Counted from the first letter of the stretch, positions 1-8,544 are shown. The stretch: DNA of 64,000 nucleotides from Arachnia propionica (GCF_037055325.1 NZ_CP146373.1:3243557-3307556), one strand, 5' to 3'. Notes: generated by a model not told the origin, from the sequence alone. Translations and numbers: made by a program.

Positions 1-1166
1 TGCGCCCGGAACCGGTGCTGCGGCGGATCGGCGAGCTGCTGGCCAGCTGGGACGCTCCTCCCCCCAAACGCGGCACCCCCACCGGGCCGGCGGTGATCGT
101 CGCCTGCGACGACGACATGCTGACCCCCGTCGTCGCGGCCGCGGTGGCCCGGGAGGTGCGGGAGGCTCGGGTCGCGATGATCACCCCCGGCGGGATCCGT
201 TGGCCGCAGCTTCCCGGGGTGGCGCATTTCACGCTGGAGAAGTCGGCGGTGCTGGCCCTGGATCCGCGGTTCTCCCCGATGCAGCAGCTGGCCCGGTTGA
301 TCCTGGACGACGTCGCCTGGCTGAGCGCCGCGGACGCCGAGGCCACCCGGTCCGAGGGGCCGATTTTCGCCGACGTCGCCCACTCCCCGGACGGTCGGGC
401 GGCCTGGGAGGCCCAATCGGAGGAGCTGCGAGGGCAGCTGACAAAGCTCGCCGGGGCCTGCGAGGAGCTGCTCGCGGCGGGGTCGGTGGAGCTGGCCCCC
501 GGCGGGGTGAGGGAGCCGTCGGCGATCCTGCTGGCCCCGCCAGAACTGGCCGCGATGGCGTCGCGAATCCTGGGGCTGCTCGACCGGGACAAGACTCCGG
601 GCACCTGGTTGACGGCCCTGGAGCTGGCGTCGCGGCTGCCGGTGCTGGCCGCCCGCGCCGGCTTCACCCCCCGCCGTCCCGCCGGCCACGACCCGCTGCT
701 CACCCCGGAGCTGGTGGAACTGCTGGCCCCGCAGGTGCACCTGGCCTACCAGCGGATCAGCGAGGAGACGGGCAACGCGACGGGTTCGCCGCTGGCGCTG
801 GAACTGTGGGAGAACCTGGACGATTTCACTAAGGCCAGCAACCGGGCGGCCATCACGGGCAGCGCGGTGACCCACGCCGCGGCGGGCCTGACGTGGCGTC
901 GCCCCACGCAGGAGGGAGAGGCGACGCTGGACGAGGAACTGCTGACAGAACTCGGTCGGCTGGAGCACCGTCGCTGGGCCATTCACGAACGCCGCAACGG
1001 TCGCGGGGACCACGAATGGGCCAAACCCTGGGCCAAGATCAAGGATGTCCAGCACTACGACATCGCGATCATGCGCCACCTGCCCCGCATCCTGGCCGCC
1101 GCCAACATAGAACTGGCGACCGCCCCGCCCGACGCTCGTGTCGACATATCTCCGGAAGCCGGTTGA
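1..1166 (+). CDS. RyR domain-containing protein (5' end outside window)
   Basis: The frame is open to the left edge of the window (the first possible start is a GTG at 15), so the gene is probably cut by the window. The visible 380-odd residues have an N-terminal Rossmann-like part with alternating hydrophobic strands (residues about 25-100). The C-terminal 150 residues carry RyR features: VHLAYQRI followed by a spacer, then LEHRRWAIHERR, and a final IMRHLPRIL helix. Bacterial RyR-domain proteins often combine a nucleotide-binding or ion-channel regulatory module with RyR repeats; the biochemical role is unknown. A PGDYG-type gene lies convergently downstream and a second, broken RyR-like gene lies beyond it, which suggests a duplicated RyR locus. 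The stop codon sits inside the left arm of the terminator palindrome. The domain call is fairly secure, the function is not. Confidence 0.7.
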   Translation, partial: RPEPVLRRIGELLASWDAPPPKRGTPTGPAVIVACDDDMLTPVVAAAVAREVREARVAMITPGGIRWPQLPGVAHFTLEKSAVLALDPRFSPMQQLARLILDDVAWLSAADAEATRSEGPIFADVAHSPDGRAAWEAQSEELRGQLTKLAGACEELLAAGSVELAPGGVREPSAILLAPPELAAMASRILGLLDRDKTPGTWLTALELASRLPVLAARAGFTPRRPAGHDPLLTPELVELLAPQVHLAYQRISEETGNATGSPLALELWENLDDFTKASNRAAITGSAVTHAAAGLTWRRPTQEGEATLDEELLTELGRLEHRRWAIHERRNGRGDHEWAKPWAKIKDVQHYDIAIMRHLPRILAAANIELATAPPDARVDISPEAG

Positions 1167-1183
1167 GTCGGCTCAACCGGCTT
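1156..1183. terminator. bidirectional terminator between convergent genes
   Basis: A perfect 12-bp inverted repeat (arms 1156-1167 and 1172-1183, loop TCGG) lies exactly at the junction of two convergent genes. The stop codons of both genes fall inside the arms (TGA at 1164-1166 on plus, and at 1175-1173 on minus). No long T run is seen, as is common for actinobacterial hairpins. Confidence 0.7.
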
Positions 1184-1556
1184 TGGGTGCGGGGCGGTAG
1201 TTCGCCGTGAAAACGTCCTCTAGGACGAACCACGAGTTGCCGTCATCGTCGGTGACCCGCCACTGGCCCTCCCCCGCGACATCCTCCCCCTCCTGGGTCG
1301 CCACCCGCTCCCCCGGCTTTGCGGGTCGTGCCCACACCTCGCCGGTTCGTTCGTACACATCCCCCTCGACCTGCGCGTAGGTGGCGGCGAAGGATTCGGG
1401 TGTGATGCTCCAGGTACGCTCCCCGGAGGTGACAATCATGTCACCGGGTTCAACGCTCATGGGGCTGCCGGAGTCGGAGGTCCAGGTCTCGACCCGTTCG
1501 GCCACCCGGAGCAGCCTGACCCGACCCGACCGGCGAAACCGGGCAGTGGCGTCCAT
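1173..1556 (-). CDS. PGDYG-type small protein, 127 aa
   Basis: A soluble 127-residue protein with no signal peptide or membrane segment. It contains EPGDMIVTSGERTW followed by a SFAATY element, the pattern of the PGDYG family (pGD.iv...g..W.v....F...Y), seen twice in weaker form (a second EGQWRV / FVLEDVFTANY unit near the C-terminus). The family has no established function; relatives are often found beside RyR-domain and phage- or signalling-related genes. Here it is convergent with a RyR-domain gene and back to back with a truncated RyR-like gene, so the three may be one module. The family assignment comes from the motif alone. Confidence 0.6.
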   Translation of the reverse strand: MDATARFRRSGRVRLLRVAERVETWTSDSGSPMSVEPGDMIVTSGERTWSITPESFAATYAQVEGDVYERTGEVWARPAKPGERVATQEGEDVAGEGQWRVTDDDGNSWFVLEDVFTANYRPAPKAG

Positions 1557-1606
1557 ACCTCGACCCTACGCCACCTCGATTCGGTTCCACCCACATCGGC
1601 CTGGTC

Positions 1607-2040
1607 GTGGACCAGAGCACCCATTGGGAGGACCTGCTCAGGGACGACTCCGACCGGGTGCGGTTGATCTCCCGGGACGCGCTGCTGGCCGACCCGAAGG
1701 TCCTGAAACGCAACGAGGCCGACCTGCTCCACTCCGAGCTTCGTCGCGACGCCGAAAGCTGGCCGCCGGACTCCCCGAGCCTGTTCAGCGCGGACATCGT
1801 GCGGGACGAGAACGACGGCGACATCGCCGACGCGCTACCCGGCAACGCCGACATCCACGACGTGCGGCAGTGGGTCCTCGACCTGGCCTCCCGCCTGCCG
1901 GAGATGATGCAGCGTTCCGGCTGGACGGTCACCAGCGACACCCCGCCACTACTGGATTCCGAGAGCATCGAACACCTGGCGGAACGGGTGCACGAAAGCT
2001 ACCGGCAACAGGCGTTGGCGGAGGGCAGCAAACCGACATC
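1607..2040 (+). pseudogene. RyR-like protein, 3'-truncated
   Basis: The first 145 codons read as a plausible protein (MDQSTHWEDLLRDDSDRVRL onward) ending in SIEHLAERVHESYRQQALAE, which looks like the first helix of a RyR domain. After about position 2035 the sequence in this frame becomes arginine/proline-rich and is simply the antisense of the next gene, so the frame stays open to 3265 without coding character. The second half of the RyR domain, present in the gene at the left edge, is missing. I read this as a gene whose 3' part was lost when the present downstream gene was joined to it. If translated, it would give a hybrid with a meaningless tail. Confidence 0.55.
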
Positions 2041-3022
2041 ACGGCCAGCGAACCGACGATCTTCTCCCCGGCTCCGCGCCGAGGCGCACATGCACCTGTT
2101 CCGCGACGCTGGGACGCACGGGCCAGTTCGCGGGAAAATCGGGTTCCCGGGCCAGATCGAGCAGGTCCCGTACCGCCGCGGCCTCCGCTCGGGCCCCGCC
2201 GGCCCGCCAGGTCTCCGTCGCAGCCTCCAGCGTGGAAAGCCCCGTCTCCAAGAGCCCCCGGTCGGCGGTGATGACGTACAGCCGCAGGTCGAACACCCCC
2301 TGGGCGGTCAGGCACCGCGCATCCTCCGAGGCACGCTCCCCACAGGACCCCGGCGGCAGGCAGGGTTCGATGTCCTCGCTCTCCTCGTCCTCGGGTTCGA
2401 CCCCACCCGCGGCCAGCGCGTACCGGAACACCTCCGGGCGGCCCACAGGCGCGGGATCCGGGATTGCCGATCCCGCCAGAACATCGGAGGCTTCCAGCAG
2501 CAGATTCATCGCCACCGGATGCCCCTGGATGCGCAACAGCCTCTCCGGGCTCTGCGTCAGGCAACCAAGCAGGGCCAGCAGCGGTTTCCGCCACTCCCGG
2601 TCCACCTCGATCCGACCGGAAAGGCGACTCAGGAGGGTCAGTTCCTCCAGCTCCAGCAGCAGGGAATCGAGCAGCAGGTCAGAGTTGTCGCGGCACCAGC
2701 GGATCTCCGCCAACCCGCGCAGCAACCCCAGCACCTCACCCCCGCGCACCTGGTAGATCCCGGACTCGGCCCCCTCCCCGGAGACCACGTCCAGCAGTCC
2801 CTTGGCGACCGCCCTTCCGAAAATCTGTTTCACCCCAGAGATGGCCAGGTCGACGTCCCCCACCAGACACGACGGCACGAGATCAGGACGCGCTGGATCG
2901 ACATCCAACACGGTACCGGGCAGGTTGATCACGACCGCGCCGGCGGGCGCGACAGGTTCGCGTCCAATCAGCACCGTTCCCAGGCCGATGTGACGGATCG
3001 ACGACCGTTCGGTTCGCATCAC
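2039..3022 (-). CDS. hypothetical protein, 327 aa
   Basis: Not recognised. The 327-residue product is soluble, without signal peptide or clear membrane segments. It begins MMRTERSSIRHIGLG, has an N-terminal beta-rich stretch (VLIGREPVAPAGAVVINLPG), a helical leucine-rich middle (LLLDSLLLELEELTLLSRL) and an acidic linker (EPEDEESEDIEP) next to two cysteines (CLPPGSCGE). Codon third positions are strongly GC-biased as in neighbouring genes, which supports coding on this strand rather than the overlapping plus frame. It meets the truncated RyR-like gene tail to tail. The upstream gap of about 240 bp to the divergent gene at 3262 could hold promoters for both. Confidence 0.6.
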   Translation of the reverse strand: MMRTERSSIRHIGLGTVLIGREPVAPAGAVVINLPGTVLDVDPARPDLVPSCLVGDVDLAISGVKQIFGRAVAKGLLDVVSGEGAESGIYQVRGGEVLGLLRGLAEIRWCRDNSDLLLDSLLLELEELTLLSRLSGRIEVDREWRKPLLALLGCLTQSPERLLRIQGHPVAMNLLLEASDVLAGSAIPDPAPVGRPEVFRYALAAGGVEPEDEESEDIEPCLPPGSCGERASEDARCLTAQGVFDLRLYVITADRGLLETGLSTLEAATETWRAGGARAEAAAVRDLLDLAREPDFPANWPVRPSVAEQVHVRLGAEPGRRSSVRWP

Positions 3023-3261
3023 ACACCCACCCTCAACTCCTGGTACCCCACCGCATCCTCCATGCCCGACGGAGGGATCCGCGCAGTCGGTCTCGTGATG
3101 ATTCCACCGAGTTCCCTCCTTTCAGATCATCATGACGGACAGCCACCGGCTACACCGGGATGCGGTATCCGGCATCCCGGCGTGGCACCGCCTGTGCCAT
3201 TTCTGTGTCAATTTCGTTCCGTCCCCACCTTCTGCCACAAGGGTGAGAAAAACTGCTTGCC

Positions 3262-4173
3262 ATGACGGGGGAAGCCGCAGCCGGAACAGCCAGGGAGGCA
3301 CGATGGTGCGGCATCGACATTGCCCCCGTGGCCGAGGCGGCCTGGCACATCGCCCGCGCCGAACGATCAGCCCGGTTCCACCACCTCGCGAGCTGCCCCA
3401 CCCGGACGGCACCCTACGGTCACAAAGATCCCGAAGGAACAGGACTGCATCCCTCCTGCCAGGAAACCGGATGCCTAGATCTCCACCACGACCTCATCGA
3501 ACGCATGGTGAACCAGCTCGCCCGCGACAACAGACGTCACCCAGACCGCGTCGTCAAGAACCTCCCCGCCTACCTGACCCGAGTGGCCAGGAGCCAACTC
3601 TCGGAACAGAAACGCGCCGAACGGGTCCAGATCGGCGCCCAAGCCAAACCCACCCGCAGCGACGGCGCCGCGGGCCGCGTGATGGCGCACTTCGAAGCCA
3701 TCGGCGGTCTCCGCGGAGAGTGGCTGACCAGATTGTTCCGGATCATGCGGTCATACCCCTTCAGCACCACCCACGTCCCCGGACGCTGGCCCATCGACGG
3801 ACTCATCGAGGAACGCGCCACACTTCCCGACGGCCACACCCCCACCCGGGAGGAAATCCGGAAGGACATCGCGTTCGTCACGGACACCTCAGCACACATC
3901 CTGGGGCCGCGATGGGTTTACGAGAACCTGACAATCCCGCTCATCAGCAACGGAGCGTTCGAGGAACTGAGAGAGGAACACACCGCCACCGACATCGACC
4001 TCACCGATGTGGTGCTCGGCAAACAGCTCGTCGCCGTCTACCGGCATCTGCGCGACGGCGGTCTGTCGCGGGCGGCGGCGTTCCACCACGCAGCCGACAG
4101 GATCGGCGGCCAGGCCCCGGATCGGATCACCCCGAACATTCTCACCATCCTGAAGGATCTGGACAGGAAGTGA
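3262..4173 (+). CDS. hypothetical helical protein, weak sigma-70-region-2-like stretch
   Basis: A 303-residue soluble protein. Residues about 80-125 (ERMVNQLARDNRRHPDRVVK, then LPAYLTRVARSQLSEQKRAER) resemble the region-2 helices of ECF-type sigma factors, where a yl.rva.n...d..R pattern is common. No region-4 helix-turn-helix can be made out, and the rest is unfamiliar. Three cysteines and three histidines near the N-terminus (CPTRTAPYGH, CQETGC, HH) could bind metal. The gene is followed 29 bp later by a small membrane protein gene. The ATG at 3262 is the first start with sensible composition. Function is unknown; the sigma resemblance is only suggestive. Confidence 0.55.
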   Translation: MTGEAAAGTAREARWCGIDIAPVAEAAWHIARAERSARFHHLASCPTRTAPYGHKDPEGTGLHPSCQETGCLDLHHDLIERMVNQLARDNRRHPDRVVKNLPAYLTRVARSQLSEQKRAERVQIGAQAKPTRSDGAAGRVMAHFEAIGGLRGEWLTRLFRIMRSYPFSTTHVPGRWPIDGLIEERATLPDGHTPTREEIRKDIAFVTDTSAHILGPRWVYENLTIPLISNGAFEELREEHTATDIDLTDVVLGKQLVAVYRHLRDGGLSRAAAFHHAADRIGGQAPDRITPNILTILKDLDRK

Positions 4174-4202
4174 AGGCTCCAAAGACCTCCTGAGGTTCTA
4201 CA

Positions 4203-4508
4203 GTGGCGTCGGAACTTTCCGGCGACGACCACGTGAGTCCACCCCGATCTGCGACTGGAGGGACGCCCAAGTATGAAGACACGGCAGCTACGCGCTACCC
4301 GACCATGCCCCCACCCGGTCAGCCACCGTCATGGCAGATACCGCCCGGAGGGCAGAATCAGGAGGGGGGAGCAGAAATGCCCGACTGGGTGAAAACCTTC
4401 CTGATACTTGTGATCCTCACGACAGTGGTGCTCGCGCTAGACGTCATTCTGCCGCAGGAAGTCTGGGATTTTCTCATGGAGATTTTCCCATCCAAGTACG
4501 AGTACTGA
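4203..4508 (+). CDS. small single-pass membrane protein, 101 aa
   Basis: GTG start. The N-terminal 60 residues are proline/glycine/glutamine-rich and hydrophilic (PTMPPPGQPPSWQIPPGG). One membrane helix follows (about residues 66-84, FLILVILTTVVLALDVIL), then a short charged tail, FPSKYEY. Such proline-rich N-in proteins are common in actinobacterial envelopes, but no family is recognised. It lies just downstream of the 303-residue protein gene and may be cotranscribed with it. Confidence 0.5.
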   Translation: MASELSGDDHVSPPRSATGGTPKYEDTAATRYPTMPPPGQPPSWQIPPGGQNQEGGAEMPDWVKTFLILVILTTVVLALDVILPQEVWDFLMEIFPSKYEY

Positions 4509-4630
4509 CTTCTTTCACCGTGCCCGACGAACTCCCTGGTCCGGGTGTCGCGACAACCGATCGGCAAGTATGTTGGACCATGTCCCTGAACGATCCGGAC
4601 GTATCTCCCGGCCCATGAGTAAGGATTGCC

Positions 4631-5053
4631 ATGAAATCCGACCGCCCCGCCCTCGCCAAGGTGCAGAAGCTGCTGCTCAAGATCAGCAGCAACCTGCAGA
4701 AGGCCGACGAGAACACCTTCACGCTGCGCCACGAATCGGCTCGGGCGTTCATCCGGGTCGACGAGGAGGACACCACCTCGTTCGTCACCATCGAGATCCT
4801 CATGGTCAAGGAGCTCACCCTCACCCCCGAGCTGCTGGAGTTCGTCGCCCTCGATAACTCCTACACCTTCGGACACATCTACCTCGAGCCCATCGACGAC
4901 TCCGCTGTCCTGATGTTCCGCCACACCCTCCTGGCCGACAACCTCACCGAGAATGCCCTCGCGTGGGCGGTCGTCGGCATGCTGAAGTCCGCCAACCAGG
5001 ACGGCAAGGAGATCGCGAAACGCTTCGGAGGCAAGCTCTTCCACGAGGAATGA
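4631..5053 (+). CDS. YbjN / type III chaperone-like fold protein, 140 aa
   Basis: A 140-residue cytoplasmic protein with the alternating strand/helix layout of the YbjN and CesT-like chaperone superfamily: an N-terminal helix (ALAKVQKLLLKISSNLQKAD), strands around TLRHESARAFIRV and TSFVTIEILMV, then YTFGHIYLEP, SAVLMFRHTLLADNL and a C-terminal helix ending in KRFGGKLFHEE. In this superfamily the HTLLADNLT segment matches the typical r..l.gd.l. motif. Members bind peptides or partner proteins; the partner here is unknown. An ATG with an AAGGA-like sequence upstream decides the start. Confidence 0.65.
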   Translation: MKSDRPALAKVQKLLLKISSNLQKADENTFTLRHESARAFIRVDEEDTTSFVTIEILMVKELTLTPELLEFVALDNSYTFGHIYLEPIDDSAVLMFRHTLLADNLTENALAWAVVGMLKSANQDGKEIAKRFGGKLFHEE

Positions 5054-5196
5054 GTCCCCGGCGACATCCTTCACCTCAATCGCGCCCTGCGCCTACAGAC
5101 GGCATCGCCCGCAGGCGCGGCCTGAACGTGCCGGTGGGTGGGACAGGAAGTCCTTTCCCGCCCACCGGCACGGATTCACCGATGTGATGGCGGCCT

Positions 5197-6909
5197 TTAC
5201 GCCTGCCAGGCCGCGTTGACCAGGGCGCCGCGATCCACGGGCTTGCCCGCCTCAACACCGATCGCCTTGGCGACGTCGTCAGGCAGCGGCTGGCCCGAAC
5301 CGACCGCGGGTCCACCGGGTTTGGGATGGAAGTCGGAGGTCTTCCATGCCGTCGGGTCCGCAGCTTCCTTCACGAAGAGGGGGTTCTCCTCGCGACTGCC
5401 CCGCAGATCCAGGCCATTGGCCTCGCGACCGGCGGCCGTCACGTGTTCACTGTTGGTGAAATCGGCGAGAGTTTCCGCGTTGACGCTGTCTCCCGGCTTG
5501 TTCGGTCCCCAGTTCCACAGCACGGTGGTGCTGGGCACGTTCGCCTGCGCAGGGGCCCGGTAGTAGGCGTTGTGGTCGATGCCGGTGACCATCTCATTGG
5601 CGTAGACGGCACCGGAGCCATCGATGTTCTTGTCACCGGTGACCTTCATCATCATCGAAAAGGCCCAGGGATCACCGTCCTTCGCAGTGGTCTGCTCGGA
5701 GGAGAAGATGTTGTTGTAGATCGTGGTGCCGGTGGTGTCCCACGACAAACCGTGCTCGATGCTCCACTTCTGCGGTCCCGTGCAGGCACCGTTCTCGTCG
5801 CGCGCGTTGCATCCCTTGGAACGGGCGTCCTCCTGAATGAAGATGCTCGTCAACGCGTGCGAGATGGTGTTGTTCCAGATCTGGGTATCGTCCGACCCCG
5901 AGACGTGGATTCCGACACCGGCTCCCTCGACGATGTTGGAGGCGATCATGTTCTTGGAGGAGACCTCGTTGAAGATCGCGACCGGTACGTTGACGAAGTA
6001 GTTGCCCACGATCTGGGAGTTGATGACTCCCTCGTCGAACCAGACGCCAATCCGGCGATCCGTGCTGTAGTTCTCCGGCAAGGAGGCGTCCTTGTCCGAG
6101 TTCGAGTAGTCGACGATGTTGTGGGCGAAGCGGATGTCCTCCGCGTGCGTGATCTTGGTGTCCCCGAGGGTGCAGTAGGCGCCGCAGGAGGTGGTGTTGA
6201 AACCTGAGGTGTTGTTCGACGTCCACCGGTTGTTCTCAACGGTGATGTTGCTGGACTTGTCGATCCCGAAGCCGCCCGCGCCGTTGTTCTCGAAGACGTT
6301 CCCGCTGACCGTCGAATTCTGCGAGTTGGCGACACCGAGGGCCGACGCCGCCGAGGAGTAGCGGAAGGTCGAGTTCTCGATCGTGAGGTCGTTGGCCGAG
6401 GCGAACACCATGGCACCGCCGCTCAAAAGACCGATCTCGGGGTCGGCGTAATCCCATTCCTGCACAGGCGAGTACTTCTCGACCGTCACCCCCTTGAGCG
6501 CGGCCCCGGCCGCCGAGATGGTCAGGGCTCGCGAGTGCTGGACCACCTCCACCGTGTGCTCGGCCGGGTTGACACCGATGACGTAGGAGGTGCCGGTGTG
6601 CGGTTTGACGTTGTAGCCGCCCCGGCTGTTGCCGGGTTCCTTGAGCGTGACGGGGTCGGGATCGTCGACGAAGAAGCTGGAGGACGTCACCTCGTCCCTG
6701 GTCGCGACCTGGGTGAGGGGCTGGCCGTCCACGAACACCTGTTCGGGATAGGCGGCCATACCCTCGACGGACGGGTCGGCGTTGGTGGTGCAGACATCGC
6801 AGAACCGCACCATGTCGTGGGCGGTCGCCCAGGTGCCGTTACCGGCGTCCTTCCACGTGGTGGGGTTCTTCGCACCCGAGATCACGGGTGTGGCCCCGGT
6901 GTCGTCGTT
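5197..6909 (-). pseudogene. right-handed parallel beta-helix protein, 5'-truncated
   Basis: About 565 codons of a secreted-type polysaccharide-lyase-like beta-helix protein. The middle part has repeated NxTxxNN rungs (SNITVENNRWTSNN, NSTVSGNVFENNGAGG, DTQIWNNTISHA), and the N-terminal visible part has EQVFVDGQPLTQV, typical of the region just before the helix in such proteins. There is no signal peptide. Reading upstream of the first GTG (6883-6885), recognisable protein sequence continues (DDTGATPVISGAK) and then hits a TGA inside the short repeat that begins at about 6904. The gene therefore seems to have lost about 100 or more 5' codons where the repeat begins. A shortened cytosolic product from the GTG is possible but unlikely to be functional. 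Confidence 0.7.
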
Positions 6910-6980
6910 ATGTCATGTGGAAAGATTGTGTGGCGTACGCGCTCCACAACCTTTCACGACGTCGCGAAAATCTTTCACCC
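6904..6980 (+). repeat. interspersed repeat R, copy 1
   Basis: One of three near-identical segments of about 75 bp in the window (others at 8144-8223 and 33413-33487), all in the same orientation. They share TTATGTCATGTGGAAAG, GTGGCGTA, CTCCACAA and two CTTTCAC elements. The left half (GTGGAAAGATTGTGTGGCGT) and the segment GCTCCACAACCTTTCAC form an imperfect inverted repeat. This copy borders the broken 5' end of the beta-helix gene and lies 76 bp upstream of the regulator gene at 7057. It could be a miniature mobile element or a shared operator/promoter. Confidence 0.7.
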
Positions 6981-7056
6981 GGGCTTCACTCCGGGACTGC
7001 GGTAGAGCATGACGCAACTCGTTGCGATTGAAGCAACTCATCTGTAGGGTCGTTCC

Positions 7057-8124
7057 ATGGGTGTCGAGGAACGGGTGCGACAACTGATCGAGGAATCGGA
7101 CCTGACCCACACGGAGTTCGGGGCTCGCATCGGCCTCGAGAAGACCAAACTGTCCAAATCCCTCGCGGGCCGCAGAAGGTTCACATTCCTGGAGTTGGCA
7201 CTCGCGGCACAGCAGGGCGGCGTCACCGTCGACTGGCTGCTGACGGGCACCGAGGACGGTTTCGCCGCGGCGGCGCGCACCGGATCAGACGGGGTCGGCG
7301 CCAGTGCCTCACTCAGCCGCGCCCGCGAGCTGACAAACCTGCGCGAAACCCTGGAAGGCTTCGGTTTCCCCCAGCAGATCCGCTTCGCGGCCGGGGACCT
7401 GAAAGGCAATCGCTGGGCTTTACAGGGCATCGAGCTGGCCAAGCGATTGCGCCACAGCTTCCACTCCCCCGTGGAACAGGCAGCCAATCTGGCGACGCTG
7501 ATCGAGACAGATCTCGGAGTCGACGTGGCCATCCAGCCCCTCGGGCGGCTCGACGGGCTCGCGGTGACCACCGAGTCGACCCGGCTGATCCTGGCCGCCA
7601 CCTCCGTCGTACCCACCCGTCAGCGATTCACCCTGGCCCACGCGCTGGGGCATCTGGCAGCCAGCGACGACCAGCAGCTCCACACCGACGAGAACGTCTA
7701 CACCCATGATGGGGAAGGCGAGATGCGGGCCAACGCGTTCGCCACGGAACTGCTGATGCCGGAGGCGGCCCTGGCGGATCGCATCCACCGGGGCTCGCGC
7801 TGGTTCGAGGAACTCACCTGGGAGCTGCGGGTCTCGCCGACCGTACTGGCCCACCGACTGGGAAACCTGAAGTTGATCGACGAGGCCGAACGGAACCGGT
7901 TGCTGACGGTGGACATGGATCACGTCGTCGCGACCCTGGGCCGGCAGCAGGACCACGCCGCCCGCGTGGCCGAGGCCTCCCAACCCCGCATCCCGACCCT
8001 TCTGGTGCGCGACCTGCTCGCCGCCCACCGCCAGGGACACACCACGCTGCTGCCCGTCGCGTCGCTGATGGGCATATCCACCGATGATCTTCGGGCTCAG
8101 CTGACCAAACCCGAGGGCGAGTAA
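7057..8124 (+). CDS. XRE-type regulator with ImmA/IrrE-like domain (degenerate protease motif)
   Basis: A 355-residue protein. Residues 1-65 form an XRE helix-turn-helix (THTEFGARIGLEKTKLSKSL, then a WLLTG signature). Residues about 135-240 are an ImmA/IrrE-type zinc-peptidase domain with the usual ending ANAFATELLMP. The metal/catalytic motif, HExGH in active members, reads HALGH (in FTLAHALGHLA), so the catalytic glutamate is replaced by alanine. Family knowledge says ImmA/IrrE proteases cleave a repressor; this one may bind DNA and sense a signal without cleaving. A C-terminal helical part follows (about 255-355). It lies directly downstream of repeat R copy 1 and upstream of copy 2 and the VapBC pair, so it may control them; that is inference. 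Confidence 0.8.
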   Translation: MGVEERVRQLIEESDLTHTEFGARIGLEKTKLSKSLAGRRRFTFLELALAAQQGGVTVDWLLTGTEDGFAAAARTGSDGVGASASLSRARELTNLRETLEGFGFPQQIRFAAGDLKGNRWALQGIELAKRLRHSFHSPVEQAANLATLIETDLGVDVAIQPLGRLDGLAVTTESTRLILAATSVVPTRQRFTLAHALGHLAASDDQQLHTDENVYTHDGEGEMRANAFATELLMPEAALADRIHRGSRWFEELTWELRVSPTVLAHRLGNLKLIDEAERNRLLTVDMDHVVATLGRQQDHAARVAEASQPRIPTLLVRDLLAAHRQGHTTLLPVASLMGISTDDLRAQLTKPEGE

Positions 8125-8143
8125 TCCATAGCCCCGGCAACCC

Positions 8144-8223
8144 GTGTCGTTATGTCATGTGGAAAGAATTTGTGGCGTATACGCTCCACAATCTTTCACG
8201 AGATCGCACAAATCTTTCACCCA
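8144..8223 (+). repeat. interspersed repeat R, copy 2
   Basis: Second copy of repeat R, with the best internal symmetry of the three: GTGGAAAGAATTTGTGGCGT opposite ACGCTCCACAATCTTTCAC, then a further ATCTTTCACCC. It lies 20 bp after the stop of the XRE/ImmA-like gene and about 73 bp upstream of the vapB-like gene. Unlike copies 1 and 3, it does not visibly break a gene. Confidence 0.7.
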
Positions 8224-8257
8224 CCGCTGAGGAGCAGCCCTACGCGACGAGCCAGTG

Positions 8258-8295
8258 TGCATCTTGATGCAGACGGTAGATGTTATGATGCATCA
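8258..8295 (+). promoter_or_regulatory. vapB promoter and two GATGCA-type operators
   Basis: Two inverted repeats built from the same half-site lie directly upstream of the antitoxin start: TGCATC-TT-GATGCA at 8258-8271 and TGATGCATCA at 8286-8295. The second overlaps a good -10 (TATGAT, 8284-8289) and touches the ATG at 8296. No Shine-Dalgarno is visible, so the transcript is probably leaderless. Autorepression by the RHH antitoxin is the usual arrangement for such loci. Confidence 0.6.
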
Positions 8296-8544
8296 ATGCG
8301 CACCACGATCACGTTGGACGAAGGACTGCTGCGGCGCGCCAAGGAACGGGCAGCCTCCCAAGGGAAGACTCTGAGCGACGTGATCTCTGACAGTCTGCAG
8401 GTCCTGCTCGCAGAGCAACCACAGCCACGCCACAAAATCACGCTGCCGACCTTCGGCGGTAGCGGCTTCCAGCCGGGCGTCGACCTTGAGGACAAGGAAG
8501 CCCTCGCGGTCCTCCTGGAGGATGGCGACCGTGCTGCTTGCTGA
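8296..8544 (+). CDS. vapB: VapB-type ribbon-helix-helix antitoxin
   Basis: An 82-residue protein. It starts MRTTITLDEGLLRRAKERAA, a classical ribbon-helix-helix N-terminus (beta strand TTITLDE, helix, then a second helix TLSDVISDSLQVLL). The C-terminal tail (PTFGGSGFQPGVDLEDKEAL) is the flexible toxin-wrapping part common in VapB proteins. It overlaps the PIN-domain toxin gene by 23 bp, the normal toxin-antitoxin arrangement. As a family, it neutralises the cognate VapC and represses its own promoter; the palindromes directly upstream fit this. Start chosen because the operator and -10 end just before this ATG. Confidence 0.85.
   Translation: MRTTITLDEGLLRRAKERAASQGKTLSDVISDSLQVLLAEQPQPRHKITLPTFGGSGFQPGVDLEDKEALAVLLEDGDRAAC

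Noticed and set aside
2041..3265. Continuation of the RyR-like reading frame on the plus strand
   Set aside because: Arginine/proline-rich composition and position show it is the antisense of the 327-residue gene; the frame is open only because of high GC.
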